Assembly (NCBI RefSeq): GCF_008932115.1
Contig: NZ_CP044543.1
Coordinates: 620,001-684,000, forward strand
DNA from: Bradyrhizobium betae
GTDB taxonomy: Bacteria > Pseudomonadota > Alphaproteobacteria > Rhizobiales > Xanthobacteraceae
DNA length: 64,000 nucleotides
Reading direction: 5' to 3'
Shown here piece after piece: positions 37,764-46,748 of the stretch. Numbering within the stretch: the first letter of the stretch is position 1; each line of letters opens with the position of its first letter. The position numbers and the translations under genes were made by a program. The notes below the pieces were generated by a model. It saw nothing but the letters and a program-made list of their open reading frames with translations. It was not told the DNA's origin and did not search any database.

Positions 37764-38360
37764 TCAGCCGTGATTGGACTCCTTGCGGTGCCCGTGCCCG
37801 TGTCCGCTCTCGCTGAGACGGTCGACCCAGGCGATGCCGACCGCGGAGATGATGAAGGTCAGGTGGATCAGCACCTGCCACATCACGCCGCTTTCGGTGA
37901 AATTGCTCCGCGTCGTGCCGAGATTGCCGGCCTCGATGAAGGTCCGCAGCAGCGAGATCGAGGAGATGCCGATGATCGCCATCGCCAGCTTGATCTTGAG
38001 CACGCTGGCATTGACGTGGCTCAGCCATTCCGGCTCGTCGGGATGGCCGTCCAGGTTCAGGCGCGAGACGAAGGTCTCGTAGCCGCCGACGATCACCATC
38101 ACCAGCAGGTTGGAGATCATGACGACGTCGATCAGTCCGAGCACGACCAGCATGATCTGCTGCTCGCTGGCGTCGAACGAGTGCAGAACCAGGTGCCAGA
38201 GCTCCTTCAGGAACAGGAACACATAGACGGCTTGCGCGACGATGAGGCCGACATAGAGCGGCACCTGCAGCCAGCGGGAGCCGAAGATCAACTGGGCGAA
38301 CGCGCCGATTTGCGGCGGCGGCAAAGGCGCAGCAGACGGTGCTTTGGGTTCAGACGTCAT
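37764..38360 (-). CDS. UPF0114 (YqhA-like) membrane protein
   Basis: A 198-aa integral membrane protein of the UPF0114/TIGR00645 family. Three to four hydrophobic helices are visible (FGSRWLQVPLYVGLIVAQAVY, IMLVVLGLIDVVMISNLLVMVIVGGYE, WQVLIHLTFIISAVGIAW), with the family's VGGYETFVSRL. Function unknown. It is the last gene of the four-gene TerB-like/HP/TerC unit, 35 bp from the terC reading frame, with a His-rich tail (ESGHGHGHRKES) that could bind metal. Confidence 0.9.
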   Translation of the reverse strand: MTSEPKAPSAAPLPPPQIGAFAQLIFGSRWLQVPLYVGLIVAQAVYVFLFLKELWHLVLHSFDASEQQIMLVVLGLIDVVMISNLLVMVIVGGYETFVSRLNLDGHPDEPEWLSHVNASVLKIKLAMAIIGISSISLLRTFIEAGNLGTTRSNFTESGVMWQVLIHLTFIISAVGIAWVDRLSESGHGHGHRKESNHG

Positions 38361-38394
38361 TGATCACTCCGGAGTGCGGTCAGAAAACGTCACC

Positions 38395-38986
38395 TCAGAG
38401 ACTCGCGATCACAGGCGCAAGCTCGAGCGAGCCCCGATAGATCATTTCGAAGGCGACGTAAACGATGATGGCGAGACCGACATAGGCGATCCAGCGCTGC
38501 TTCTGGAGCACGCGGCCAAGCAGGTCGGCGGCCACGCCCATCAACCCGACCGACAACAGCAGGCCGAAGGCGAGGATATAGGGATGCTCGCGCGCGGCCC
38601 CGGCGACCGCAAGCACGTTGTCGAGCGACATCGAGATATCGGCTGCGACAATCTGCGCCGCCGCCATGGCTGAACGCAAGCTCGCTGGACTGTGCGGCCT
38701 GCTCGCGCAGCTCGCGCCACATCTTCCAGCAGACCCACAGCAGCAGCACGCCGCCGGCCTGCAGCAAGCCGATCACCTGCAGAAGCTGGGTCGCGACGCC
38801 GGCAAAGACGATGCGCAGGGCGGTTGCTGCAATGATGCCGACGACGATGGCGCGGCGGCGTTGCTCGGCCGGCAGGCCCGCGGCAGCAAGGCCGATGACC
38901 ACGGCGTTGTCGCCGGCCAGCACGAGATCGATCAGGATGACCTGGAGCAGCGCGGACAGCGCGTCGGCGGTGACGAATTCAAACAT
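38395..38986 (-). pseudogene. TerC-family membrane protein gene, frameshifted
   Basis: Two overlapping frames make one TerC-family protein. The N-terminal frame (38986 down) has the TerC start FEFVTADALSALLQVILIDLVLAGDNAVVIG and its family Asp residues. The C-terminal part, SAMAAAQIVAADISMSLDNVLAVAG, with the second conserved SLDNVLAVAG motif, is in the next frame and runs to 38395. The shift lies around 38665-38690. As read, full-length protein needs a one-base frame change. It could be a real mutation, a sequencing error or recoding. The family exports or handles metals; neighbours encode TerB-like and YqhA proteins. Confidence 0.85.
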
Positions 38987-38992
38987 GTTTGA

Positions 38993-39340
38993 TCATTTTT
39001 TCGGTAAGGACGGATCGAGCCAATGCGGCTTCTTTCGCTCGATCCAGTCGAAGACCTTTGAACGGGAGGAGCGCAATGCGGGCACGTCTTCGGCCAGCAG
39101 CGCAAGCCCCAGCGGCAGCATCCAGACGCCGAGCACGGGCAGGAACGACAGCACGCCGCCGACGACGAGCAGCGTCCCCGAAGGGATCCTCACCCAGCGG
39201 CTGGACGGTTTGAGCAGATAGGAGACGGTGTCGCCCACACGGGACGGCATGCGATCGACCAGCTTGTCGAGGCGCGGGTCGCCGCCGGCCATCTGGCCGG
39301 TGCTGCGCTTGGTTCTACGTTCGTCCGATGCTGCGCTCAT
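38993..39340 (-). CDS. Small two-helix membrane protein of the TerB/TerC unit
   Basis: A 115-aa protein. A polar N-terminal half precedes a hydrophobic hairpin, IPSGTLLVVGGVLSFLPVLGVWMLPLGLALLAED, and a basic C-terminal end (RSSRSKVFDWIERKKPHW). No named family recognised; short proteins with this GxLLxLPVLGxWMLPLGL hairpin are common in alphaproteobacteria. Its ATG region lies 22 bp after the TerB-like stop, and its stop is 6 bp from the terC start, so it is part of the same transcript. Confidence 0.78.
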   Translation of the reverse strand: MSAASDERRTKRSTGQMAGGDPRLDKLVDRMPSRVGDTVSYLLKPSSRWVRIPSGTLLVVGGVLSFLPVLGVWMLPLGLALLAEDVPALRSSRSKVFDWIERKKPHWLDPSLPKK

Positions 39341-39362
39341 GTTTGCTCCATCAAGCGGTGCG

Positions 39363-39815
39363 CTATTCGGCGCGCACCGCGTTCGGCGTGACCTGCTTGG
39401 CCCGTGGCAGCACCAGCGTCAGCAGGCGCAACAGCTTGATCGCCTGCACCTCGTGGGGATGCACGTCCTCGTCCGCGGCCGCAACGCGCTCCGACAGCTC
39501 CATCAGATGCGACGAGAGCGGAAGATTCGAGACTGGCCGCAGCGTATCGATCACCACGTTGGCAAAGTCCGGCTCCTCGAGTCGTTCCGCCAGTTCGTCG
39601 AATATCGCAAACAGCCGATCGTCGCTCATGTGCGGCGCCAATCCGCGATCCCTGATGAAACGGACCACCTCGTCGCGCTCGACCGGCGAGACGCGGCGGT
39701 CGGCGACCGCCACAAGCGCGCCGGCAATCACCAGCACGACCGCAGCCTGCTCATTGAGGCGGGACGGTTCTGTGATCTCGGGTTCGGTCGGATTGGAAAG
39801 GGCGGCGTCAGACAT
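39363..39815 (-). CDS. TerB-like protein
   Basis: A 150-aa protein with a TerB-type helical domain (VVLVIAGALVAVADRRVSPVERDEVVRFI, then DEDVHPHEVQAIKLLRLL), the acidic ADxxVxxxE pattern of TerB/DjlA-like metal-binding proteins. Usually cytoplasmic and membrane associated. Assignment is by fold-level pattern, not a full family match. First gene of a minus-strand unit with a membrane protein, TerC and YqhA, suggesting a membrane-stress or metal-handling module. Confidence 0.75.
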   Translation of the reverse strand: MSDAALSNPTEPEITEPSRLNEQAAVVLVIAGALVAVADRRVSPVERDEVVRFIRDRGLAPHMSDDRLFAIFDELAERLEEPDFANVVIDTLRPVSNLPLSSHLMELSERVAAADEDVHPHEVQAIKLLRLLTLVLPRAKQVTPNAVRAE

Positions 39816-40349
39816 CGGTGCTCCTCAGTTGCGAAATGACCGCGCGGAGCTGCGATGGGGACGATTGGGTCGGAGGGAACAGAGAAGGCCCGACGATCGG
39901 CCAATCCATCGCATTCGCGCGGGACAGGTCATCCGACATCGCGAGGTTCGCTGACATCGTCAGCGGCCTCGCCAGAGGGGCCCGGATTCGTGTTCGTTCC
40001 AGACATAAAGATGGGGCCGCCGGAATCAAGGCGGCAGCCGTGCGACCAGCCGCCGCATCGGGTTCCATGGTGCTGCGTTTGGTAAAGCAATGGTGCGCGT
40101 GTCCCGGACGCGCTGCAGCGTGCAACGCTGCTGCGCAGAGTCGGGACCCAGGAGGCGACGGAGGCCGCTGCTACATGGGCCCCGGCTCTGCAGCGCATCG
40201 CCAAGTGGCGCTGCGCTGCGTCCGGGGCACGAGGCCATCGCAGCGTCGCTCGCAACGTCTAACAACGGCTAACGAGCCAGCGATCTGATTTGGATGCAGA
40301 TTGGCTGGGGCGCCCCGCTATATCGGGCCGCACACAGGAGCGTGAACCG
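39816..40349. other. Intergenic region with dispersed repeat
   Basis: 534 bp without a supported gene. The plus-strand frames here (for example 39818-40288) run through the hairpin repeat and have no ribosome sites. The region divides the TerB-like operon (leftward) from the MOSC fusion gene (rightward) and should hold both promoters. Confidence 0.7.
40099..40232. repeat. Nested palindromic dispersed element
   Basis: Outer arms gtgtcccggacgc...gcagcg and cgctgc...gcgtccggggcac pair, and inside them ctgcgcagagtcgggaccca pairs with tgggccccggctctgcag. The whole 134 bp can fold into a nested cruciform. Similar elements, containing tcccggacgcgctgcagcg, are scattered in Bradyrhizobium genomes. 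Confidence 0.75.
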
Positions 40350-42110
40350 ATGGCACGGTTGCTTTCAGTAAATGTCGGCCTGCCGCGCGACGTCGCGTGG
40401 CAAGGCAAGACCGTCCATACGGGCATCTGGAAAACGCCCGTCGAAGGCCCGCGAATGGTGCGCCGCCTCAACATCGATGGTGACGGCCAGGGCGATACGG
40501 CGGGTCATGGCGGCGAGCAGCGCGCCGTCTACGTTTACCAGCAGGAGTCCTGTCTGTTCTGGCAGAAGCATCTGGGCCGATCGAACCTCGTCCCCGGTCA
40601 GTTCGGCGAGAATTTGACAGTCGATGGCCTCGCCGACACCGAGGTCTGCATCGGCGACTGCTACAGGATCGGCTCTGCCCTGCTCGAGGTGACGCAGCCG
40701 CGCGTCACCTGCTACCGGCTCGGCATTCGCTTGGAGGAGCCGGATATGGCCGCGCTGCTCGTCAAGCACGGCCGGCCCGGCTTCTATTTTCGCGTGATCG
40801 AGGAAGGCAATGTCAGGGCCGGTGATGAGATCACGCAGGTCGCCGCGGGCCCCGAGCGCATGAGCGTGTCCGACATCAATGCATTGCTCTATCTGCCGCC
40901 TCACCCGCGCGACCACCTCGAGCGCGCACTGCGGATTCCCGCGCTGAGCCGCGGCTGGCGACATTCGTTCGAGGCGTTGCTCGCGCAGCAGCGCAAGGAC
41001 AAGACAGTCGCGGGAAATGCCGGGCTTGGCCCAACGGCAAGCCCGGCTCCGGCCTGGCGCGGCTTCCGACCGTTTCGCGTCGCGCGCAAGACCGCCGAAA
41101 GCGACACCGTGACGTCGCTGACCCTCGATCCCACGGACGGACATCCCGTCGCCGCCGCCCTGCCCGGCCAGTTCATCGTAGTGCGGCTCGGGCCGTCGGC
41201 GGCACCTGCGATGACACGCAGCTATTCGCTGTCGAGCCGCTCCGATACCGCGTCCTATCGCGTCAGCATCAAGCGGGAGTCACACGGGGCGGCCAGCCGA
41301 TATATCGCCGACGAGCTCCGGATCGGCGACGTCGTCCAGGTCGGCGCGCCGCGCGGCAGTTTCACGCTGCGTCAGGACGCGCGGCCGATCGTCTTGCTGA
41401 GTGCCGGCATCGGCGCGACGCCGGTGCTCGCCATGCTCCAGTCACTCGCCGCGGAAGGCGCCACACGAGAGGTTTGGTGGCTGCATGGCACCCGCAACGG
41501 TCGCGAACATGCATTCGCCGCGGAGGTGCGCGGGCTGCTCGCTGGGCTCGCTCACCATCGCAGCCACAACTGCTACAGCGCGCCCGATCCCGGCGATCGT
41601 GCCGGCACGGATTTCGACTGCACCGGGCATCTGGATGCGGGCTTGCTGCAGCGGCTCGACGTGCCGCGCGACGCTGACTTCTATATCTGCGGGCCGGCTG
41701 CATTCACGACCGACCTTGCGGCGGGTCTCGGCGCGCTAGGCATCGGGCCGGATCACATCTTCACCGAGCTGTTCGGCACCAAGCCTTCACTGACGCCGGG
41801 CATTGCAGCCGCGCCGAAGATCGCAGCACATCTGCCGGCCGGAGCCCCCGGCCCGGGTCCGATGGTGTCGTTCGTCCGCAGCGGCCTGAATGTCCGCTGG
41901 GGGCCGTCCTATGCCAGCCTGCTCGAGCTCGCCGAAGCGTGTGACGTGCCGGTGCGCTGGTCGTGCCGGACCGGCGTGTGCCACAATTGCGAGAGCGGGC
42001 TCATAGCCGGCGACGTCAGCTATGCGCCGGATCCGCTCGACCCACCGGCGGACGGAAATGTGCTGATCTGCTGCGCACGGCCGCAGGGCGACGTCGTCAT
42101 CGATCTGTGA
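40350..42110 (+). CDS. MOSC domain - ferredoxin reductase - [2Fe-2S] ferredoxin fusion
   Basis: A 586-aa three-part protein. Residues about 1-170 are a YiiM-type MOSC domain (VGLPRDVAWQGK, then QPRVTCYRLGIRL with the conserved Mo-ligand cysteine). Residues about 250-480 are a ferredoxin-reductase-like module: flavin motif RSYSLSS and NAD-site GIGATPVLAM. The C-terminal ~90 residues are a plant-type [2Fe-2S] ferredoxin with CRTGVCHNC and a later ICCARP cysteine. The whole could carry electrons from NAD(P)H to a molybdenum centre, so a self-contained N-hydroxylated-compound reductase (as for YiiM/YcbX) is inferred. Start ATG at 40350 has AGGAG nine bases upstream. Confidence 0.9.
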   Translation: MARLLSVNVGLPRDVAWQGKTVHTGIWKTPVEGPRMVRRLNIDGDGQGDTAGHGGEQRAVYVYQQESCLFWQKHLGRSNLVPGQFGENLTVDGLADTEVCIGDCYRIGSALLEVTQPRVTCYRLGIRLEEPDMAALLVKHGRPGFYFRVIEEGNVRAGDEITQVAAGPERMSVSDINALLYLPPHPRDHLERALRIPALSRGWRHSFEALLAQQRKDKTVAGNAGLGPTASPAPAWRGFRPFRVARKTAESDTVTSLTLDPTDGHPVAAALPGQFIVVRLGPSAAPAMTRSYSLSSRSDTASYRVSIKRESHGAASRYIADELRIGDVVQVGAPRGSFTLRQDARPIVLLSAGIGATPVLAMLQSLAAEGATREVWWLHGTRNGREHAFAAEVRGLLAGLAHHRSHNCYSAPDPGDRAGTDFDCTGHLDAGLLQRLDVPRDADFYICGPAAFTTDLAAGLGALGIGPDHIFTELFGTKPSLTPGIAAAPKIAAHLPAGAPGPGPMVSFVRSGLNVRWGPSYASLLELAEACDVPVRWSCRTGVCHNCESGLIAGDVSYAPDPLDPPADGNVLICCARPQGDVVIDL

Positions 42111-42148
42111 AAGCGTCGGCGTATTCAAAACTGACATGGGAGGGCTTG

Positions 42149-42736
42149 ATGCGTACTGACATGTTGCCGGGAGTGGCTTTTCCGGATTACGAGCTCAGCG
42201 ACCATACCGGCAAACACCGCAAGCTCTCGGAGCTGCAAGGAGGCGACCCCACGGTGGTCGTTCTCGGCCATGGCGGCTTTTGTCCAAAGCAGGCCGAAGG
42301 ACTGCTGCAGCTCCATCGGGAGATGGAAGTCGGCTATTGCCGGATGGTGACGATCACGACCGACAATATCACCCAGACGAACGAGTAACGCAGCGGCGTC
42401 GGGGCGCACTGGCCCTTCCTGTCCGATTCCCGGCGGATCGTTCAGAAGGATCTCGACATCGCCGAATACACCGATCCCGTCCACAATCCGATGATCCCGC
42501 ATGTCGTCGTGCTGGAGCCCCGCCTCGTCATCCACAAAGTCTACAACGGCTACTGGTTCTTCGGACGTCCGACCGTCGAAGAGCTTCGCCAGGACCTGCG
42601 GGCCGTCACCATGAAATGCCGCCCGGATTGGGACATCACGGCCCCCGGTCTCAAGACGCTCTGGGACCAGGGCCGCAAGGAGCACTTTTATCCCTACGGC
42701 AAGGCTTACGTCGAAACTCTCGGCGAACGGGATTAG
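42149..42736 (+). pseudogene. Redoxin-like gene with in-frame stop
   Basis: A thioredoxin-fold, redoxin-type gene split by a TAA at 42386-42388. The first part has FPDYELSDHTGKHRKLSELQ and GGFCPKQAEG, a single-cysteine redoxin-like active site. Right after the stop the same frame continues R-S-G-V-G-A-H-W-P-F-L-S-D and runs on to a natural end at 42736 (VVVLEPRLVIHKVYNGYWF). A single base change from a TAC/TAT Tyr codon would restore a ~195-aa protein. GGGAGGG is seven bases before the ATG. Overlaps the convergent nhaA gene by 4 bp at the end. Confidence 0.83.
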
Positions 42737-43968
42737 CCCTCGGCCTCGTTGCGCCAGCGCTGGGCGTATTCCGCGCCCCATCCGAGGCCGAGCGTCACGG
42801 AAATCAGCGAGCCGAGCAGCACGCCGAGCTTCGCGGCATCCAGCAGTCTGTCGTCGGTGAACGCGAGCATCGCGATGAAGATCGACATGGTGAAGCCGAT
42901 GCCGGCCAAAAGCCCGATCAGGCAAACGCCGCCCCATGACACGCCGGGAGCGAGGCGGCACCAGCCGGTGCGCACCGCCAGCCACGTTGCACCGATCACA
43001 CCGACCGGCTTGCCCGCACACAGGGCCAGCGCGACACCGAGTGTCACGAACTGTGCGCCGCCGGAGAGCTCCGTGCTCGCGAAGCCGACCCCGGCATTCG
43101 CGAGCGCGAACAGCGGCATGATCCCGTAAGCGACCCAGGGATGCAGCGCGGTCTCGACACGCATGACGGGCGGGACGATCTCCGGGCTGGCCGACCGCAC
43201 CGGCGTGATCAGGCCAAGCACGACACCGGCCAGCGTCGGATGAACCCCGGCCATGAGGAAGCCCGCCCAGACGATGAACGCCGGTACGACATAGGCATAA
43301 GCAGAGTTGAGCCCGAACCTCTGAAAGCCGAATGCAAGGACGACCCCGAGCGCCGCGACGGCGAAGCCGGTGGAATCGAGTCCGCTGGTGTAGAACGCAG
43401 CGATGATGAGTACCGCGATGATGTCGTCGATGATGGCGAGCGCCAGCAAAAAGACCCGCACATTGCCCGGGATCGATTTTCCGAGCAGCGCGAGCACGCC
43501 GACGGCGAAAGCGATGTCGGTTGCCGTCGGGATCGCCCAGCCTTGGCTGCGCCCGGGAGCGGCGTTGAAGCTCAGGTAGATCAGCGCGGGAACGACGACA
43601 CCGCCGACAGCGGCGAGCACTGGCAGAATGGCCTGATCAAACCGGCTCAGTGCGCCCTCGTGGATCTCGCGACGGATCTCCATGCCGACGACCAGGAAGA
43701 AGATCGTCATCAAGGCGTCGTTGATCCAGAAATGCAGCGGCCTCTCGAAGGCGAACCCGCCAAGGCGAAGCGGAATCTCCAGGTGCCAGAGATCATGATA
43801 CGAATGGGCGAAGGGTGAGTTGGCCCAGAGCAGCGCGGCCGCGGCGGCCACGAGCAGCACGATGCCGCTGATGGCCTCGACATGCAGGAATTGCTGGAGT
43901 GTGGAAAGCGCCCGCTCAACGAAAAGAGGTGTTTTGGGCAGGTCCCCGCCGGGCAGCTGGTCGTTCAT
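42733..43968 (-). CDS. nhaA: Na+/H+ antiporter NhaA
   Basis: About 411 aa, exchanges sodium for protons across the inner membrane. The twelve-helix profile is complete; the transport-site aspartates are in [13 protein letters not shown] and [13 protein letters not shown] (NhaA Asp163/164 and Asp133). The ion-coupling region [15 protein letters not shown] and the late [13 protein letters not shown] are typical. Start: ATG at 43968 (MNDQLPGG) is chosen; 43980 and 44022 are also open. No nhaR or other Na+ gene adjoins. Confidence 0.95.
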   Translation of the reverse strand: MNDQLPGGDLPKTPLFVERALSTLQQFLHVEAISGIVLLVAAAAALLWANSPFAHSYHDLWHLEIPLRLGGFAFERPLHFWINDALMTIFFLVVGMEIRREIHEGALSRFDQAILPVLAAVGGVVVPALIYLSFNAAPGRSQGWAIPTATDIAFAVGVLALLGKSIPGNVRVFLLALAIIDDIIAVLIIAAFYTSGLDSTGFAVAALGVVLAFGFQRFGLNSAYAYVVPAFIVWAGFLMAGVHPTLAGVVLGLITPVRSASPEIVPPVMRVETALHPWVAYGIMPLFALANAGVGFASTELSGGAQFVTLGVALALCAGKPVGVIGATWLAVRTGWCRLAPGVSWGGVCLIGLLAGIGFTMSIFIAMLAFTDDRLLDAAKLGVLLGSLISVTLGLGWGAEYAQRWRNEAEG

Positions 43969-44169
43969 GGGCACACGCATCCTGCGTGGCGGCCCGACCA
44001 TCGCTTGACCTGTCGCTGCCACATGCAGCGAGCACCCGGACCCGTTCTACACGGCGCCGGGCGTAAGGCAACCCTGCTCCACGCGCATATGCGTCCAGCC
44101 CATGCGGCGGGAACTCCGGAGCGGCAAGGATCGTTGGTGCACCTCACGACACATTCTGACGGGAACCCC

Positions 44170-44997
44170 ATGTGCCGCTGGATCGCATACCGGGGCGAGA
44201 CGACCTCGTTCGAGCCTTACGTCACCGAGCCCGAGCATTCGCTGATCGCGCAGAGCATCCGCTCGCTGCAATCGACAGCGGGCTCGAATGGTGATGGCTT
44301 CGGTCTCGGCTGGTACGGCGAGCACCCGGAGCCTGGGCTTTATCGCGAGACGCGCCCCGCCTGGTCGGATGAAAACCTCCGCTACCTCTGCCGCCATCTC
44401 CGCTCGCACCTGTTCTTCGCCCATGTGCGCGCCGCCACCGGCACGGCGGTCACGCGGCAGAACTGTCATCCCTTCGCCTGCGGCCAGTGGATGTTCATGC
44501 ACAACGGCTTCATCGGCAGCTGGAATCGCCTGCGTCGGAAGGTCGAGGCGCTGATCCCCGATGCCTATTATCCGTCGCGTTTGGGCTCGACGGACTCGGA
44601 AGCCGTGTTCCTCGCCATCATGGGCGCCGGTCTCGACAGCGACCCGGTCGGCGCGACGCACCGCGTGCTGCAATCGCTTGCTGGCCTTGTCAACGAAGGC
44701 GAACACCGCGAGCGGCTGCGCTTCACCAGCGCGATCGCGAACGGTCGCGATCTCTACGCCTTCCGCGTTTCGGTCAACGATGCCGCGAACACGCTGTATT
44801 TTCGCGAATCCGGCGGCCAGGTCGTCGTCGTGTCCGAGCCGTTCGACAAGGAAACGGACTGGACCGAAGTGCCGCCCAATCACGCTCTAATCGCGCGCGC
44901 GTCCGAAAGCGTGAAGATTGTTCCGTTCGACCTTGCAATTTCCAGTGTGTCCGGCGCGGAACCCGCCTCCGTCAGGAGGATTATCGCCCGCAGGTAA
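44170..44997 (+). CDS. Class II glutamine amidotransferase (YafJ/EgtC-like)
   Basis: About 275 aa with a class II glutaminase fold: catalytic cysteine is residue 2 (M-C-RWIAYRG, becoming the N-terminal nucleophile after Met removal). Typical motifs are GDGFGLGWYG, FFAHVRAATG and FMHNGFIGSW. YafJ and EgtC of the ergothioneine pathway are the closest relatives; EgtC hydrolyses a gamma-glutamyl bond. The following GCS2-ligase gene starts 19 bp downstream, so the pair mirrors EgtA/EgtC. Egt B and D genes are absent from the window. The true target is unknown. Confidence 0.88.
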   Translation: MCRWIAYRGETTSFEPYVTEPEHSLIAQSIRSLQSTAGSNGDGFGLGWYGEHPEPGLYRETRPAWSDENLRYLCRHLRSHLFFAHVRAATGTAVTRQNCHPFACGQWMFMHNGFIGSWNRLRRKVEALIPDAYYPSRLGSTDSEAVFLAIMGAGLDSDPVGATHRVLQSLAGLVNEGEHRERLRFTSAIANGRDLYAFRVSVNDAANTLYFRESGGQVVVVSEPFDKETDWTEVPPNHALIARASESVKIVPFDLAISSVSGAEPASVRRIIARR

Positions 44998-45016
44998 TAC
45001 CATCGCCGGGTGGACA

Positions 45017-46246
45017 ATGACATTTGCTTCGGACGTTTTGAAACTGCTGCGCCTCGATTCCTCCGACGACAAGCAGCACCTCGTCATTCGCTCGGCCGGC
45101 GGCCGCGGCAAGGCGGCCGAATATTCGTTCGGCATCGAGGAGGAATACTTCCTCGCCGATCGCCGCAGCTTTGAGGTCGCGATCGAAACGCCCAATGCGC
45201 TGTTCGAATCGGCGAACTGGTCCACCGGCGGCCAGGCCATGCGCGAGATGCTGCAATCCCAGCTCGAGGTCGCCACCAACGTTCACGTCGACGTCAATGA
45301 CGCACGGGAAGAGCTGAGGTTCCTGCGCCGCGAGGTCGCCAACGTCGCCGCGCAATACGGCTTCGTCATCATGGCCTGCGGCACCCACCCGACCGCGGTC
45401 TGGCGCATGTCGCAGCCGAGTCCGAAGCCGCGCTACGAGGAGATGATCGAGGATCTGCGCAGCATCGGCCACCGCAACATGATGTGCGGCATGCATGTGC
45501 ACGTCCAGTTGCCGGATCCCGAAAGGCGGATGGCGGTGATGCGGGCGATGCTGCCGCATCTGCCGCTGTTCATCGCGCTGGCCGCGTCCTCCCCGTTCTG
45601 GAATTCCCACAAGACGGGACTGAAGGGCTACCGGCTGGCGGCCTATAGCGAGCTGCCGCGCACCGGCATGCCCGAATTGTTCGAGAACAGGCAGGACTAC
45701 GACGCCTATATCGGCGCATTGCAGCGCTCGGGCGCGATCCCCGACGAGAGCCACATCTGGTGGGCGATGCGTCCGTCCATGAAGCATCCGACGCTCGAGC
45801 TTCGCACGCCCGACACCTGCACCTTCGTCGATGACGCTATTGCCATAGCCTCGCTCTATCGCTGCCTGACGCGGCACCTCTATCTGCGGCCTCATCTGTC
45901 GAAGGAGGTCACCGTGGTCGAACGCGCGATCGCGGTCGAGAACAAATGGCGCGCCCAGCGCTATGGCACCGACTGCATCTTTGCGTCCAAGGATGGGCCG
46001 GTCACGATCTCCGAACTGCTCACACGCATCATCGACGACACCGCCGAGGACGCCGCCGCGCTGAACTGCGCCTCGGAGGTCGAGCATTGCCGGACCATCG
46101 TCGAACGCGGCAGCTCGGCCGAGTTCCAGCTTCGCGCCTACCGCGAAAACGGCGACGACATCGCATCGGTGTCACGATGGATTGCTACAGCTACGATCTC
46201 GGGAACGAGCGCTCCGATCGGGCGCAGCGTTCAGGCGCCGACATAG
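45017..46246 (+). CDS. Carboxylate-amine ligase of the GCS2/YbdK family
   Basis: A 409-aa member of the glutamate-cysteine ligase 2 superfamily. The family opening SFGIEEEYFLAD, with the acidic metal-binding residues, and the central AFGPTHP-like CGTHPTAVW and MCGMHVHVQLPD (metal histidines) are intact. It ligates an amino acid to a carboxylate with ATP; YbdK members make gamma-glutamyl or other amides. Start: the frame extends to 44918 in the preceding gene, but the ATG at 45017 gives a normal N terminus. The C-terminal ~25 residues are degenerate in look. Co-transcribed with the amidotransferase. Confidence 0.87.
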   Translation: MTFASDVLKLLRLDSSDDKQHLVIRSAGGRGKAAEYSFGIEEEYFLADRRSFEVAIETPNALFESANWSTGGQAMREMLQSQLEVATNVHVDVNDAREELRFLRREVANVAAQYGFVIMACGTHPTAVWRMSQPSPKPRYEEMIEDLRSIGHRNMMCGMHVHVQLPDPERRMAVMRAMLPHLPLFIALAASSPFWNSHKTGLKGYRLAAYSELPRTGMPELFENRQDYDAYIGALQRSGAIPDESHIWWAMRPSMKHPTLELRTPDTCTFVDDAIAIASLYRCLTRHLYLRPHLSKEVTVVERAIAVENKWRAQRYGTDCIFASKDGPVTISELLTRIIDDTAEDAAALNCASEVEHCRTIVERGSSAEFQLRAYRENGDDIASVSRWIATATISGTSAPIGRSVQAPT

Positions 46247-46309
46247 CGTCCGCACAAGCTTCGAAAACGATAAGGGCGCTGCGGAGTTTGCCGTGGCGTG
46301 GAGGAACGC

Positions 46310-46513
46310 ATGACCGACATCACCTGTTGCGCTGGCTGTGGCCACAGCCTGGTCCCCATGCTGACCAGGAAGGGCTCGACGGAGTTCAGCTGCCTCTGGT
46401 GCGAAGGCATCGACGCACGGGCAATGGACATGGCGAAGTGGGCGGACAGCCCGACCGGCAAGCCCCAACGGTCCTCGGCTGCACATCCCCCATCACGCCT
46501 GCCGCCAAATTAG
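46310..46513 (+). CDS. Small zinc-ribbon-like protein
   Basis: A 67-aa protein with two Cys pairs, CCAGC near residue 6 and SCLWC near residue 27, fitting a rubredoxin-/zinc-ribbon-like knuckle, then a polar tail. The ATG at 46310 has GGAGG six bases upstream, one of the better sites in the area. Function unknown. Lies 63 bp after the GCS2-ligase stop on the same strand, possibly part of that unit. Confidence 0.65.
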   Translation: MTDITCCAGCGHSLVPMLTRKGSTEFSCLWCEGIDARAMDMAKWADSPTGKPQRSSAAHPPSRLPPN

Positions 46514-46748
46514 ACAACCGGCGGCACATCCGGGGGATCGCACCGCTTGCAAAGCGAGCAAATCGTCCGGCGAATCGGTCGACCTAACTACCGGTGCAAC
46601 CACCGGATTTTGCTTGCTCCGCGATGGCGCGCGGGCCGTCCCATCGCTGGAACCGAACTGGCCCAGAATTCGCAACGCGGCATTCAGACCTTCAGTCTCC
46701 GCTGCCCGCCAGATCGCGCGCGGATGACCGGCCAGATCGGAGAATGCC
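46514..46748. other. Intergenic region before the bicupin-like gene
   Basis: 235 bp with no gene and no clear structure; it should hold the promoter of the bicupin-like gene. Confidence 0.5.

Noticed and set aside
39818..40288. 156-aa frame in the gap before the MOSC gene
   Set aside because: It runs through the nested-palindrome repeat, shows no family and no ribosome site.
40351..40362. Sigma-54-like TGGCAC...TTGC at the start of the MOSC gene
   Set aside because: The two parts are only 2 bases apart instead of 5, and the site lies inside the coding sequence.
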